Below are positions 29,765-51,700 of a stretch of 64,000 bases of DNA, one piece after another. This DNA comes from Haliclona indistincta. Lineage: Eukaryota > Porifera > Demospongiae > Haplosclerida > Chalinidae. Numbering within the stretch: position 1 is the first letter of the stretch; every line of letters begins with the position of its first letter. A program made the translations under genes and the position numbers. Location of the stretch: NCBI GenBank assembly GCA_964017065.1, contig OZ024791.1:96001-160000 (forward strand), read 5' to 3'. The notes below the pieces were generated by a model. That model had not been told where the DNA came from. It did no database searches and was given only the letters and a program-made list of their open reading frames with translations.

Positions 29765-30140
29765 TCATGATAAGAAGAGGATACTGATCGCCATGGCAAC
29801 ACAACACACAGACACATACGGACTCAGTCTTTCACCTAAATTAATAATAATGGATAATAAAGCGTAGCCTCAGGATAAATCACGTATTTTACCTATTCTT
29901 GCAAACTTCCAAAATATTCCTCGAAGACTGCAAATGAACAGATATTTAGCTGATAATAATAAAGTCTGTACTTACCCAGTCTTGTGTGCATCTAAGATGG
30001 CGGGAAACATTCCTCTAGCATAGGTGCATGAACATATGAGCAACAACACTATCATTAGCAAGCTCTGGAAGTTGAATATGGCGGACTGTAGCAACGAGAG
30101 GGAACATACACCGCGTTAGACCAGGTACTGTGCTTACCAT
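29765..30140 (-). CDS. TMEM167A: TMEM167 / kish (small Golgi membrane protein)
   Basis: Four exons: 30140-30138 (only the ATG), 30085-29976, 29927-29893, 29835-29765; 219 nt, exactly 72 aa, the length of human KISH-A. The sequence starts SAIFNFQSLLMIVLLLICSC (first membrane segment), then HKTGLRGIFWKFARIGERLSPYV and a second hydrophobic segment ending in SILFLS. Family members are small secretory-pathway membrane proteins involved in constitutive secretion. The stop TGA (29767-29765) lies immediately beside the CWF19L1 stop (29762-29764). Whether it is the A or B type cannot be decided. Confidence 0.92.
29856..29861 (+). terminator. Candidate poly(A) signal of CWF19L1
   Basis: AATAAA about 92 bases after the CWF19L1 stop, lying inside the last intron of TMEM167 on the other strand. 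If used, the CWF19L1 transcript overlaps the last TMEM167 exon in antisense. Confidence 0.5.
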
Positions 30141-30329
30141 GATGAGAAGTACACGAAGCTCAACAGTATATCGAGTCGAGATTGTACCGAGCGAAGATAG
30201 CTCCGAGTTGTGAATGGTAGTGCGGTCGTGTACAAACATGCACGTGTAATAACTTTATAAACGGAGTTTATAACCTGTAATTTCCGTATACTTGCAGTAT
30301 ATTTATAGTTCCAAGTGAATTTTGCATTG

Positions 30330-31299
30330 CTATTCCTCATATTGAGAGAAGAATAGTGACATGTATGGCTGTGAACTGCTGCTGTCCTTTTCCTGGCTGG
30401 TGCTGCTGGTGATACTAGTAGTAGCCTAGTTAGTATGTAGATGATAGTGACCATATGGTATGCACTTCATACATGACTCACATGATCATTGTCAGGTGGT
30501 CCATGATCATTGTCACGTGTTCCATGATCATGCAGCTGTTGGGCGGTGATGGAATACTTTCTTCTAATCTCATTTATTTCAGCACATGTTCTCTCTATCA
30601 CTACAAGCACCTCAATATCGGTAGCAATCTGCAGTGACGTAGACCAATGATGGAGCATCGTAATGGTGTATGTACCTGTTGTTCCAAGGATCGACCAGTC
30701 ATTGATGCATTGAGCCGGAAGAGGTTCCCAGTGCTCTGATCTGCATCACATGTGATGTCAGCTCTGCTGCTGGTGTTGGCTGCTTGATGATTCTGTGATA
30801 TTGGGAAGTCAAACACACCCAGTGAAGGTGCTGCTGCCATGCTGCTTTGGAGCACAGCTCTCTTATCCAGCTGACCAACATGGCTCTTGGTCAGTGTGTA
30901 GGTGTGTCTACTCCGCTGAGCTGCAGCTCTAAAGCTCCTCTTTGGAGGAGGGCAAGCGGCAGGACTGGCTGCCTTGTCAATGCTGTCTGCAGTCTGTCTA
31001 TCATTGAAGCTCAGTTCAATTGAAGACCCTTGTGAGCCAGCTGATAGATCAATAGAGGACCCTTGTGAGTCAGCTGGTAGATGAATGGAGGACCCTTGAG
31101 AGCTTGGAAGTTCCTGACTAGCCAGCACAGCTGCAGGATGGTGAGTCAAGCATTGGTTTGCTGAGGTCAACGCCTTCTTTAGTGGAGGAACAAATTTTGG
31201 AGTGGTTTTTTTCTTCTCTTGTGAATTGGTTTGGCTATTGTGTGGCGTGGAGTCCACTGGAAGAACACGTTTCCTGCTGCTCCGAAACGACTTGTCCAT
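30330..31299 (-). CDS. Unrecognised low-complexity nuclear-type protein
   Basis: Three exons: 31299-30676, 30628-30482, 30425-30330; 867 nt, 288 aa, all phase 0. The N-terminus is basic (MDKSFRSSRKRVLP) and followed by Lys-rich KKKTTPKFVPPLKKA. A short repeat with a Ser-Ser core follows (QGSSIHLPAD, QGSSIDLSAG, QGSSIELSFN). The middle exon holds a likely helix (DIEVLVVIERTCAEINEIRRKYSITAQQL). The tail is Ser-rich and ends SQYEE. I do not recognise a family. The clean donors (CAG|GTACAT, CAT|GTGAGT), intact frame and head-to-head position with the phospholipase gene argue that it is real. Confidence 0.6.
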
Positions 31300-31476
31300 T
31301 ATTGAATTTGCCGCCCAATATACCGGAAGCGTTGCTATAGTAATTAAGTACAAGCCCCACCTCCAGAAACTGCTTGAGGTGAAAATTGGGATTCACCTCG
31401 AGGAGCGCTTCGCTTGCAACCTCTGGAGCGATCGCGAGCTAGAATTGGTCTGCTCGCCACTGTCAGCTGATACAGT
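31300..31476. promoter_or_regulatory. Shared head-to-head promoter region
   Basis: 177 bp between the ATG of the unrecognised minus gene and that of the PLCL-type gene. A compact divergent promoter is inferred from spacing alone. Confidence 0.55.
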
Positions 31477-41450
<9,974 letters not shown>

Positions 41451-41797
41451 ACTATTATTAGTATCTCATGTGCCGTCATAGAGTAGAAACCTATATTATA
41501 TGATATCTATTATTGCACATCATTAGAGTGTGACAGACTGGAGTGTGATATAATTGAAATTGTGTTGAAACTGAATGAATGCTACAATCCATTAAATATA
41601 GAATAACAGACTTGCTTGTCTCAGGCTGATGCAGGCTGTAATGGTCTACAGCTGGCTGTATCAATCTGAACTCCTTGAACTGCAATCATGATGATTAGTG
41701 AGTTTGATTGGCCAACGTTATACTTCCGCTTTGTCTTGATCACTGTACTGAGGTCCTGCACTGTGCAGTGCCATTTCTGGTGTCGAGGGGATACATT

Positions 41798-44700
41798 ATG
41801 GCTCACTTCCTGCGGAAACTATCAACTACTACTCGAGCCGCTGCTGGTAAGCTATTAGTAGCCATGATTGCTGCTAGTGTCTAGTAAATGGTGTCTGATC
41901 TCATGTCGATCATATTTCCTTCTCCTTCATCAGCTCCCGGCTACGAGCCAGCTGCCCGCACGTTCCACAGCAGTGTGCTGGTGGGCGACAAGCTGTTTGT
42001 GTGGGGCGGTCTACAAGACTCGCTGCCTGAGGTACACAGCAGTGCCGACAAGCAAGAGTTCCTCTCTGATGTAGACGTGTTCGAGCTGCGTACAGGTCTC
42101 TGGGAGTGGAACACTACCATTGGCGACACGCCACTGGGTGTAGCTGCATACTCATGTGCAGGTGTGGGCGAGCTGGCTTACTACTTTGGAGGATTGTGTG
42201 GACATGGAGAAAGCTGCCTTCACAATAGTTTGTTCGCTCTGGACACGTCTCGACTAAAATGGAACGAGATAGTAGCTACCAACGAGCGAGTAGAGTGTGG
42301 TCCAATGAGGAAGGCATGGTGCGGAATGGTGTCCTTCAAGGCAGAGGATGGAGAGCAGGACATGTTACTAGTAGTGGGAGGGCATGGTATCTTCCCAGAG
42401 AAGAGGCAGCCTGGAGCTCACTATATACCAGATGATGATGATGACTGTGACTCTGATGATGAGATGGAGAGTGGTGTTGTCAAGGGAAGGACCAACGAAC
42501 ATCACATGATGTCACTGCATGCTCCAGGTCAGTGCTGCATGAAACCTGCTAGTTATATACTGCATGAACCTAGCACGCTAGGTTTAGTGACAAGGTTGCA
42601 ACCTATCACCTAGCATGCTAGGTTTAGTGACAAGGTTGCAACCTATCACCTAGCATGCTAGGTTTAGTGACAAGGTTGCAACCTATCACCTAGCATGCTA
42701 GGTTTAGTGACAAGGTTCCAACCTATCACCTAGCATGCTAGGTGTGACTAGGTTCCAACCTAGCATGTTCTATCACCTAGCATGCTAGGTTTAGTGACAA
42801 GGTTGCAGTACTGAATAGATTTCTAAACTGCTCATAATTTATATATAATCTTGCTCCCCTGTAGGAGTGTGGATCAGTCCAGCAGTATCTGGTAGCCGCC
42901 CTCCTCCGTGCAGTGCATTCAGTTTCACTGCTGTGGACAGCAACAGAGTTGTCATGTATGGTGGCACCACACGATCAAGCTGCGAGGCTAATAGTGATGT
43001 CTACATAGCCACACTCACCAATCACGCTGTGGTTAGTATCCAATAATGCATGAATGCACTCATGATAGTCCCCATAAAGTATAATGAATTATTGTTAGTT
43101 CAGGAAGTGTGTGTTTACCAAACCGTGTAATTGATACCTGTATAGATTAATGCATATCATTGCTTGCAATAATTGGTAAACATTACCATTAAAGTAGTGT
43201 CATCAGTTAGCCTAGTGGCAGTAATCATTATTGATATGTCCGGTAAACATGTTGCTGTACGTGACTGCACTTCCATTCTGAAAGTCATTCCTGCTGGTGG
43301 CTATTATATTGCAGGACTGGACTAGAGTCAATAGAAGCCCATCAGCAGCATGGCCAGTGGGGCGTGGCTACCATGCTGCTAGTTCTGTACCAGGCCCTGG
43401 ACTAATGATAGTGGGCGGAGAAGGGAGAGGATCCGGAGACCAGACACTGGGTGACGCCTGGGTACTGGACCTTAATGAAGGCGTCTGGGAACAGGTATGT
43501 AGCACTAGCTAGAACATTAGTGCACTATAGTTACTATACGTCTCTTGTAGTTAGCAGTGTGTGATATTACTGCACTATAGTTACTATACGTCTCTTGTAG
43601 TTAGCAGTGTGTGATATTACTGCACTATAGTTACTATACGTCTCTTGTAGTTAGCAGTGTGTGATATTACTGCACTATAGTTACTATACGTCTCTTGTAG
43701 TTAGCAGTGTGTGATATTGGTTGCACAAGGATGTGCCACTCATTGACATGTTTCCCTCTTGGTGATAACTGTGTAATAGCTGTACTGTATGGAGGAGGTC
43801 CGGCAGAAACCTTCATAACAGCCACTCCTGTCATTGTGGAGCTAGGTGAGTGAGTTTCTGGATAGGTGGAAGTGAGTGGACGAGTGAGTGTGAGGGAGTG
43901 TGTGAGGAAGTGAGTGTGAGTGAGTGGGTGAGTAATTGAGTAGGTGAGTGAGTGAGTGGGTGAGTGAGCATCTATGTTTAGATTGCACATGTGCAGGAAG
44001 ACGGACTAATGGGATATGAATACTTATTTGTAATTTTGTCTAGTTTCAATTTTCAATCTAGTTTTTAGTACAGCCAATTCATGGAAAAAAATGGGTCAAC
44101 CTCAGACTAATTGCAACACAAACATTTTCAACTGTTTCCTACACAGAAAAATGTGCTCTATAACATACTAAAAGTCCTAAGGAATCCCGTGAGGGGAAGT
44201 ATCAAAAATTGTATGTTTTTAACCAACATTATTAATAATTCATGAGTTGAGTATTTTGACATAGTCTATAATAATTCTGGGTTTTTTAATAACTATAAGC
44301 CTCCTAGAACTTTTCAAACATTCAAAAGGTCGAGTAAAAAGTATTTCTTTGATGATTATTGAAAAAATACATGTGTAGTTGTGACAAAGTCCTTCGTCTA
44401 TGTGCAGCTTGTGGTAGGACTGTATGTGTGTACTAAGTTGGTGTTAAGGGTGGATTGCCCTAACATCAGGATTACAAATATTTTGGTTTCTACTGATAGT
44501 TGAAGGCCTGCTCAGTCACACTGATCACCCAAGAAAGTCGCCATTCGTCTTGTGGGCGTAGCAAGCTCCACCCAATGACGAAAAAGCACAGCTTTCCTAG
44601 GCATGCCACACCCACACAAAATGTCAAACATAAACTTTGGTACACAAGGAAGAAACGTACGTTTGGGATTTTGCAAAAAGGTCTCTGTCTGTAAGTTACA

Positions 44701-47700
44701 GAGGGGCGAATATTTAATGAGAAGACACGATTTCGGCAAAAAATCCCCTACCAGCAAGAGCGATGGAAGAAGATACATCTCCTTTTGCCAGAGCGCCAAA
44801 AAATGCCACCTGACGCCCTCCCGCCCTCCCCACAACCCACCCACCGCTATGTGGGTCTCTCGTGATTGCCGAGTACGAAATAATTTTGTTCCAAATACGG
44901 CAAGTGCTATTGGAGTGTGGGTACACCCATTTTCCTTGTAAAACGGGCAAGTAATAGCCAGGACACTGTAGATTATATTGTGCAAAGGGCAGCAAGAAAG
45001 AATAGTTCGGGTTTTCCTGGCTTAACTGTCTTTGGTTAGTTGTGTAGTTTTGTGTTATTGTATCTTGGTCTTTAGTGGTGTGTCTGTTAGTTTTGTATCA
45101 CTGATTGGTCTGTTTGTGAGTTTTCGTATCTTGATTTGTCTGAGTTGTTGGTAGTCTAGGCCCTGACTAAGATTTGTATTCATTTAATTTAGGAGAGGAT
45201 AACTCAACTGTTTTAGGCTAATTTGACCCCAAGGAATAAGATGTGATATGTGCAAAATTGTCTATCCACTGTGAAATACTCGAAAATGACCATGCCTTTT
45301 TATCGGCAGTGTCACTAACAATAATTCCTTTATCATTAATTTTTAGTAACATACTTTCTGGCAACTGTTCTAAGGTAACTAAGGAATGCATTGGGATATG
45401 TGCCAAAACCAATATTCACTGCAAAAGAAACCAAAAAATTAATGGCTATACCTTTTTCAGAAATGCATTAACATCTCTATTTTAAAGAGTTTAATATTTT
45501 AAGATTCTGATGGTTTGAAAGCAGTACGAGTACAGGGTATTACATGTACCAACAAGACACAATTTATTAACTTGAGGAGTCACTTAAATATAAACTGAGG
45601 CAGTATTTAGTATTATTTCACAAAAAATAATGATAGGAGGATTCACCTCCTTTATACTTGCAGTATTTGCAACACTTTATTCTAGCTACCCTGCAGCGAC
45701 ATACCTTGTGGGCGCATTTACCACATGTACAAGGATCAGGAAGGTCTTCAGGCTTGGGGTAACAATACCAGGAAATATTACATTTTCAGTCTTGTTTTTC
45801 ACAAAAGTGAAACCATACGACTCAGCATTCATTTCTATACTGGCATCTGCTTGTATCCATAGCTGTTGTTGATAGTATGCCCCACATGCTTTCTTGTATT
45901 GGCTGACGTGCAGGGAATTTTTCCAAAGTCCAATTGTTATTAAAAGCAGCAAGACGCAAGTCCAAGTCTTTTGTTGGCTTGAGACACCTTACTACAGCAC
46001 TGGGGACAGGCTTGCAAGGTGTCTCCCTGCACTCCATCCTCTGACTGGATGTGATACAACTAGCAAGATTGCTACACAACTTTAATAACTCAGAGTTGAC
46101 AGAGAGTATGACACAGATTGCATAAAATTTTCTAGTTAGGTGTCTCAAGCCAACAACAGACTTGGAAACATTTGATGACTTGCGTCTTGCTGACAATTCC
46201 CTCAAAATGGACTTTGTGAAAATTCCCTGCACGTCAGCCAATGCAAGAAAGCATATGGGGCATATTATCAACAACAGCTATGGATACAAGCCCCACTTAA
46301 AGATGCCAGTTTATAGAAATGAAGTCTGGTTTCACTTTCGTGAAAAAACAAGACTGAAAATTTAATAGTTCCTGGTATTGTTACCCCCAGCCTGAAGGCC
46401 TTCCTGATCCTTGTACATGTGGTAAATGTGCCCACAAGAATGGATGTCGCTACAGGGTAGCTAGAATAAAGTGTTGCAAATACTGCAAGTATAAGGGAGG
46501 TGAATCCTGCACTAATACTAAATACTGCCTTAGTTTATATTTAAGTGACTCCTCAAGTTAATAAATTGTGTCTTGTTGGTAATACCCTGTACTTGTACTG
46601 CTTTCAAATATTAAATAGAGATGAATTTCTGAAAAAGGTGTAGCCATTTTTGTTTTCTTTTGCAGTGAATATTGGTTTTGGCACACATCCCAATGCATTC
46701 CTTAGGGAATGCATGGAACAGTTGCCAGAAAGTATGTTACTAAAAATTAATGGTTAAGAAGATAAAGGAATTATTGTTAGTGACACTGCCGATAAAAAGG
46801 CATCGAGTATTTCACAGTGGATAGACAATTTTGCACATATCACATCTTATTCCTTGGGGTCAAATTAGCCTAAAACAGTTGAGTTATCCTCTCCTAAATT
46901 AAATGAATACAAATCTTAGTCAGGGCCTAGACTACCAAAAACTCAGACAAATCAAGATACGAAAACTCACAAACAGACCAATCAGTGATACAAAACTAAC
47001 AGACACACCACTAAAGACCAAGATAAATAACACAAAACTACACAACTAACCAAAGACAGTTAACACCAACTTAGTACACACATACAGTCCTACCACAAGC
47101 TACACATAGACAAAGGACTTTGTCACAACTACACATGTATTTTTTCAATAATCATCAAAGAAATACTTTTTACTCGACCTTTTAAATGTTTAAAAAGTTC
47201 TAGGAGGCTTATAGTTATAAAAAACCAGAATTATTATAGACTATGTCAAAATACTCAACTCATGAATTATTAATAATGTTGGTTAAAAACATACAATTTT
47301 TGATACTTCCCCTCACGGGATTCCTTAGGACTTTTAGTATGTTATAGAGCACATTTTTCTGTGTAGGAAACAGTTGAAAATGTTTGTGTTGCAATTAGTC
47401 TGAGGTCAAACTCTAATTTGCCTGTACTATAAATTTTATACTACAATAATTTTCATGAGAACATGCATGCTAAACATATCAGTTGAGCCAGTAAATAATA
47501 TCTCTCTCTTTCTCTCTAGTTCGAGAGACTGATCATCGATGGTTGACTAGCTCAGAGTTCACTCAGCCCAATCTAGCAGGAGACGCTGAGTACTTGCTGA
47601 AGGTGACTTCAAGAATACTGGAGAGAGAAGAGACCAATCATAAGAGAGCACTGCAAGCTGCTGAGGAGATGAAACACAGGCTATCTGAGGAACAAGACAA

Positions 47701-48643
47701 GGTGAAGGCAGCCATTAGCCACAAGGAGAGAATTATTGAGGAGACAAAGCATCTTCACGGGGAGAATCGCCATCTGCAGTCACGGCTTCACATAGCGACC
47801 GAAGAGATACAGCTATTGAGCAAAACCAGTACTTCATGGATCAGTCATGATCAGCTTCATTGGATCGTGGAGCGTAATGATATCACAGTGACAGATGAGG
47901 TGCTGGGAGAGGGTGCGTGGGGCGAGGTACGAGTGGCTGAGTTCAGAGGATTGAGAGTAGCTGCCAAATTCATTCATGAAGTGATCCTCTCAGACTACAA
48001 TCGATCTTTGTTCTATCGTGAGATGTCTATAGCATCTCGTGTACGCCACCCAAACCTGGTCCAGTTCATAGGAGCTGTGGTTGAGGGCAATCCTATTATA
48101 CTCACAGAGCTGATGCCTATATCACTCACTAAGCAGCTCATGAAGACGCGTCTATCCTGCTCACAGATCCTCTCCATTGCTATTGATACAGCACTTGCTC
48201 TCAACTACCTCCATCAGCTCAAACCAGACCCAATCATCCATCGTGACCTCAGTAGCTCTAATATACTCCTAGAGCACACAGGAGTAGTCATGTATCGTGC
48301 CAAGGTGTCTGACTTTGGGTCAGCCAACTTTGCCAGTCTCATCCAGCACTCTGAGAGCCCTGGTAACCCAGTCTACTCAGCACCTGAGGCTCACTATCCT
48401 GCAGAACACTCACCTAAGATGGATACCTACAGCCTCGCTATAGTCCTCACAGAGATGAGCTGTCATCAGGCACCAGCACTCACTCCAGCAGAGACTACAA
48501 TAAGAGCTAGAGGCATTCCCTGGCCAGCAATGACATCACTGATATTACAGTGTCTCTCCGAACATATTGAAGATCGTCCTGACATGCACCACGTACTACA
48601 TTGCCTTCGAGACATGCAACAAGGAACACTAAATTACTGGTAG
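41798..48643 (+). CDS. Kelch-repeat / coiled-coil / protein kinase fusion (TKL-like)
   Basis: Six exons: 41798-41846, 41934-42527, 42865-43031, 43315-43494, 43701-43845, 47520-48643; 2259 nt, 752 aa. Exons 1-5 encode a kelch propeller (RTFHSSVLVGDKLFVWGG, YYFGGLCGHG, MLLVVGGHG, VVMYGGTTR, GRGYHAASSVPG.GLMIVGGEGRG, AVLYGGGP). Exon 6 adds a charged coiled coil (about residues 397-475) and a complete kinase domain: GEGAWGEV (508-515), AAK Lys528, alpha-C Glu546, HRDLSSSN (Asp621, Asn626), DFG Asp643, SAPE, and a C-terminal EDRPDM. HRDLxxxN with this P-loop fits TKL or tyrosine kinase-like enzymes, and all catalytic residues are present. The partner is unknown; the kelch part presumably binds protein. 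Exon 2 has a weak donor (CAG|GTCAGT). Confidence 0.88.
42573..42810. repeat. ~40-bp minisatellite in kelch-kinase intron 2
   Basis: About five copies of ctagcatgctaggtttagtg followed by acaaggttgcaacctatcac. Each copy contains the palindrome CTAGCATGCTAG. Confidence 0.85.
43509..43718. repeat. 50-bp repeat carrying the kelch-kinase exon 5 acceptor
   Basis: Four copies of gcactatagttactatacg, tctcttgtag, ttagcagtgtgtgatatt, act. The last copy is the functional one: tctcttgtag|TTAGCAGTGTGTGATATT opens exon 5 at 43701. The three upstream copies therefore duplicate the 3' splice site and 18 exon bases. Confidence 0.88.
43846..43968. repeat. GTGAGT-type repeat at the kelch-kinase exon 5 donor
   Basis: The donor CTAG|GTGAGTGAG continues into irregular gtgagtgagtgggtga repeats for about 120 bp. 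Confidence 0.75.
44095..47408. mobile_element. 3.3-kb foldback element with ~1.3-kb inverted arms
   Basis: Sequence from about 44100 to 45990 recurs inverted from about 47405 back to 46136, with scattered mismatches, around a spacer of roughly 150 bp. Both arms carry the same mobile-element coding remnants: LPESMLLKIN...GIIVSDTADKKA, MPVYRNEVWFHFREKTRLK, and a Cys-rich CTCGKCAHKNGC...CCKYCKYK tail. LPALHPLTGCDTT lies near the centre. The left arm holds a separate 575-bp insertion. It occupies intron 5 of the kelch-kinase gene. No intact transposase; superfamily not assigned. Confidence 0.85.
44447..45021. mobile_element. 575-bp nested insertion in the left foldback arm, TSD TTA
   Basis: The right arm reads through gacagTTAacacc without a break, whereas the left arm has TTA (44444-44446), 575 bp, then TTA (45022-45024). 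A clean empty site therefore exists within the window. A 3-bp TTA duplication suits Harbinger-like elements; terminal inverted repeats are not obvious. The 157-residue ORF inside has no recognised domain. Confidence 0.8.
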
Positions 48644-48735
48644 TAGCTAATTGATAAAATAATATTATGTTGTTTGTACAAGCAAATGATTATAATAATT
48701 ATTATACAAAATAGTGATAATATATTACACGATGA

Positions 48736-51700
48736 TTATACTGATGATACAGTCAGCATGTGAGTGAATGATGTGTCATGGTTGATCACAATATGATTAG
48801 ACCTATAGAGAGAGAGAGATCATTAGCATGTCTGATGTGTGTGGAGGGGTCAGTGCCGTCAGCACGACAGATACTGTCACATTTTATAAAAAACATGATC
48901 AAAAAGTATGTTCTCTAACTAACGTATTCAGACACAATTTTTGAGATTTTAAATAATTATTCGATAATGAATGTCCGTGAAGGACAAGTGTCAGCATAAC
49001 ATTATGGGGCTACATACAGCACATCACACTACTAATAAAGATGCTAGTAGTACTGAGTGCTACAAGTTAGTATGGGATAATGAGTTATAAACATGTGCTA
49101 TAAGTTAGTAGCATTTACAGGGTTATAACATAATGAGTTATAAACACGTGCTATAAGTTAATAGCATTTACAGGATTATAACATAATGAGTTATAAACAT
49201 GTGCTATAAGTTAGTAGCATTTACAGGGTTATAACATAATGAGTTATAAACACGTGCTATAAGTTAATAGCATTTACAGGGTTATAACATAATGAGTTAT
49301 AAACATGTGCTATAAGTTAGTAGAATTTACAGGGTTATAACATAATGAGTTATAAACACGTGCTATAAGTTAATAGCATTTACAGGGTTATAACATAATG
49401 AGTTATAAACATGTGCTATAAGTTAGTAGCATTTACAGGGTTATAACATAATGAGTTATAAACATGTGCTATAAGTTAGTAGCATTTACAGGGTTATAAC
49501 ATAATGAGTTATAAACACGTGCTATAAGTTAATAGCATTTACAGGGTTACAACATAATGAGTTATAAACATGTGCTATAAGTTAGTAGCATTTACAGGGT
49601 TATAACATAATGAGTTATAAACACGTGCTATAAGTTAATAGCATTTACAGGGTTATAACATAATGAGTTATAAACATGTGCTATAAGTTAGTAGAATTTA
49701 CAGGGTTATAACATAATGAGTTATAAACACGTGCTATAAGTTAATAGCATTTACAGGGTTATAACATAATGAGTTATAAACATGTGCTATAAGTTAGTAG
49801 CATTTACAGGGTTATAACATAATGAGTTATAAACACGTGCTATAAGTTAATAGCATTTACAGGGTTACAACATAATGAGTTATAAACATGTGCTATAAGT
49901 TAGTAGCATTTACAGGGTTATAACATAATGAGTTATAAACATGTGCTATAAGTTAGTAAAATGTGCTATACATAGCTCTGGCGCGAACTCTCACGTTGTT
50001 CAGATTTCAATGTTACACCCACTGCAGATCATGTTTATTCCAATAAAGCTGTTTCAAGCTGCAATAACTGCGGCAAACAACGCTGTAGCGACAATCTGAC
50101 TGCTGCTATCGTCGTTTCTGATATCTAGGAATCCATAAGACACTTTTCAACTGACTGACGTTGATTTTCGAAAAAGCTCCGCTTTGCAACTCGGCGGCAA
50201 AGCAACGCGCTTTTGAAAAAAATCGATGTTTAACAGTCTTCTGGATAGTAGAAACGACGATAGCAGCAGTCAGATTGTCGCTACAGCGTTGTTTGCCGCA
50301 GTTATTGCAGCTTGAAACAGCTTCTGCCAACCAATTGGAATAAACATGATCTGCAGTGGGCGTAACATTGAAATCTGAATGACGTGAGAGTTCGCGCCGG
50401 AGCTATAAACTGGTATAAGGATGCGTCAGGCACTCACTGATTCTGTGATAATGCTCCTTTCTGCGGTAATTCATCTTTCATTGAATATGGTAATTCTTGT
50501 TTCATATTAGCGTCTCTAATCAATAGAGGGCGCCTAGTCTTGATCATCCATACAACTCCTACTAGCATTAAAACCATCATTCCGAACACACTCACCATCA
50601 CACCAAACACTATCGCTACTAACAACAGTGGGTGGAGCCCACGACTAGGCACTGACATTACACTGTCAGGTACAGGTGATGATGAGGGGCGTGGTCTAGT
50701 GGGTGGAGCACTAGAGAGTGTGAGACGATCTATAGTAGCAGAAATTATTCAAAAAGTATAGCTGTAAAGATGGTTGTATGTACCGTCAGTGGTAGCAGGA
50801 ATTGATGGTGCATTAGTAGGTGTGGTCAATGTATTAGTAGGTGTGGTCAGTGTAGTAGAAGAGGAGAGGGATGGAAGTAGTGAAGGTGATGGAGAGGGAG
50901 GTTTAGGATGGACTAGACAAGAGGGAGCACACATCAAGAGAGGTACACTAAACCATAGATAAACAGGATTGGTTACTGGTCACATGACCCTAATACATTT
51001 CCATGCGGGCAGTCATCGTTCGGGTTATTAGCGCCTATGCAGGTCTTGACCTCCAGTTAGATCGACATCAAAGAGGAAAAATACGGCTATTTCAGGCACC
51101 CAGGAACACTTTCGCTGGAGAGAAGCTCAGAGAAGGTCGATAGATATGCCACCCAGACATGGGGTAATAATAGTAATAGTAAAGATTACAGGTCACAGTG
51201 TAATATTACTAGTAATAGTAATATATAAATGGAAGAAAAGAAATAATAGTAATAGTAATCCCCTTTGTGATAACAATTAGGGCTGCAACAGTGCTGTTTA
51301 CACATAACTGAATAATCTTTAAAGGTACTCAATCAACATTTTGATGGTTCTTGGTCAAAAATCTACATTCAGTGACTTCACACAGCATGTATATGACACG
51401 TGTGGCTGGCCGTATGTAGCACACATGTGGCTGGCTGTATGTAGCACTTTTTTAGTGCACGCATGTGAATTGGTACTCACGAGTAGGTTTCCACTAACCG
51501 ATTGCATGTGGAGTACCCGAGTATTCCAGTAAGCAGTACTTGTTGCAGCACTAATAATAATTGTAACCTACATGTACCATACACACACCTCCAACATTGT
51601 ACAGTCAGCAACATGGGACAGCTGAGCATGACAAAGCATGTTGCCCACAATAGACAAAGCAATGCATGACTCTGCCAATAACATGTAATAGTAACTATTG

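Noticed and set aside
42573..42810. Possible CRISPR or attachment-site cluster at the CTAGCATGCTAG palindromes
   Set aside because: Simple intronic minisatellite with no spacers.
44512..44985. 157-aa minus ORF in the nested insertion
   Set aside because: Lies wholly inside a 575-bp insertion, no recognisable motif, and overlaps another ORF on the opposite strand.
49083..49968. Possible CRISPR array
   Set aside because: Regular units but no unique spacers; the whole 53 bp repeats. It lies in a eukaryotic intron.
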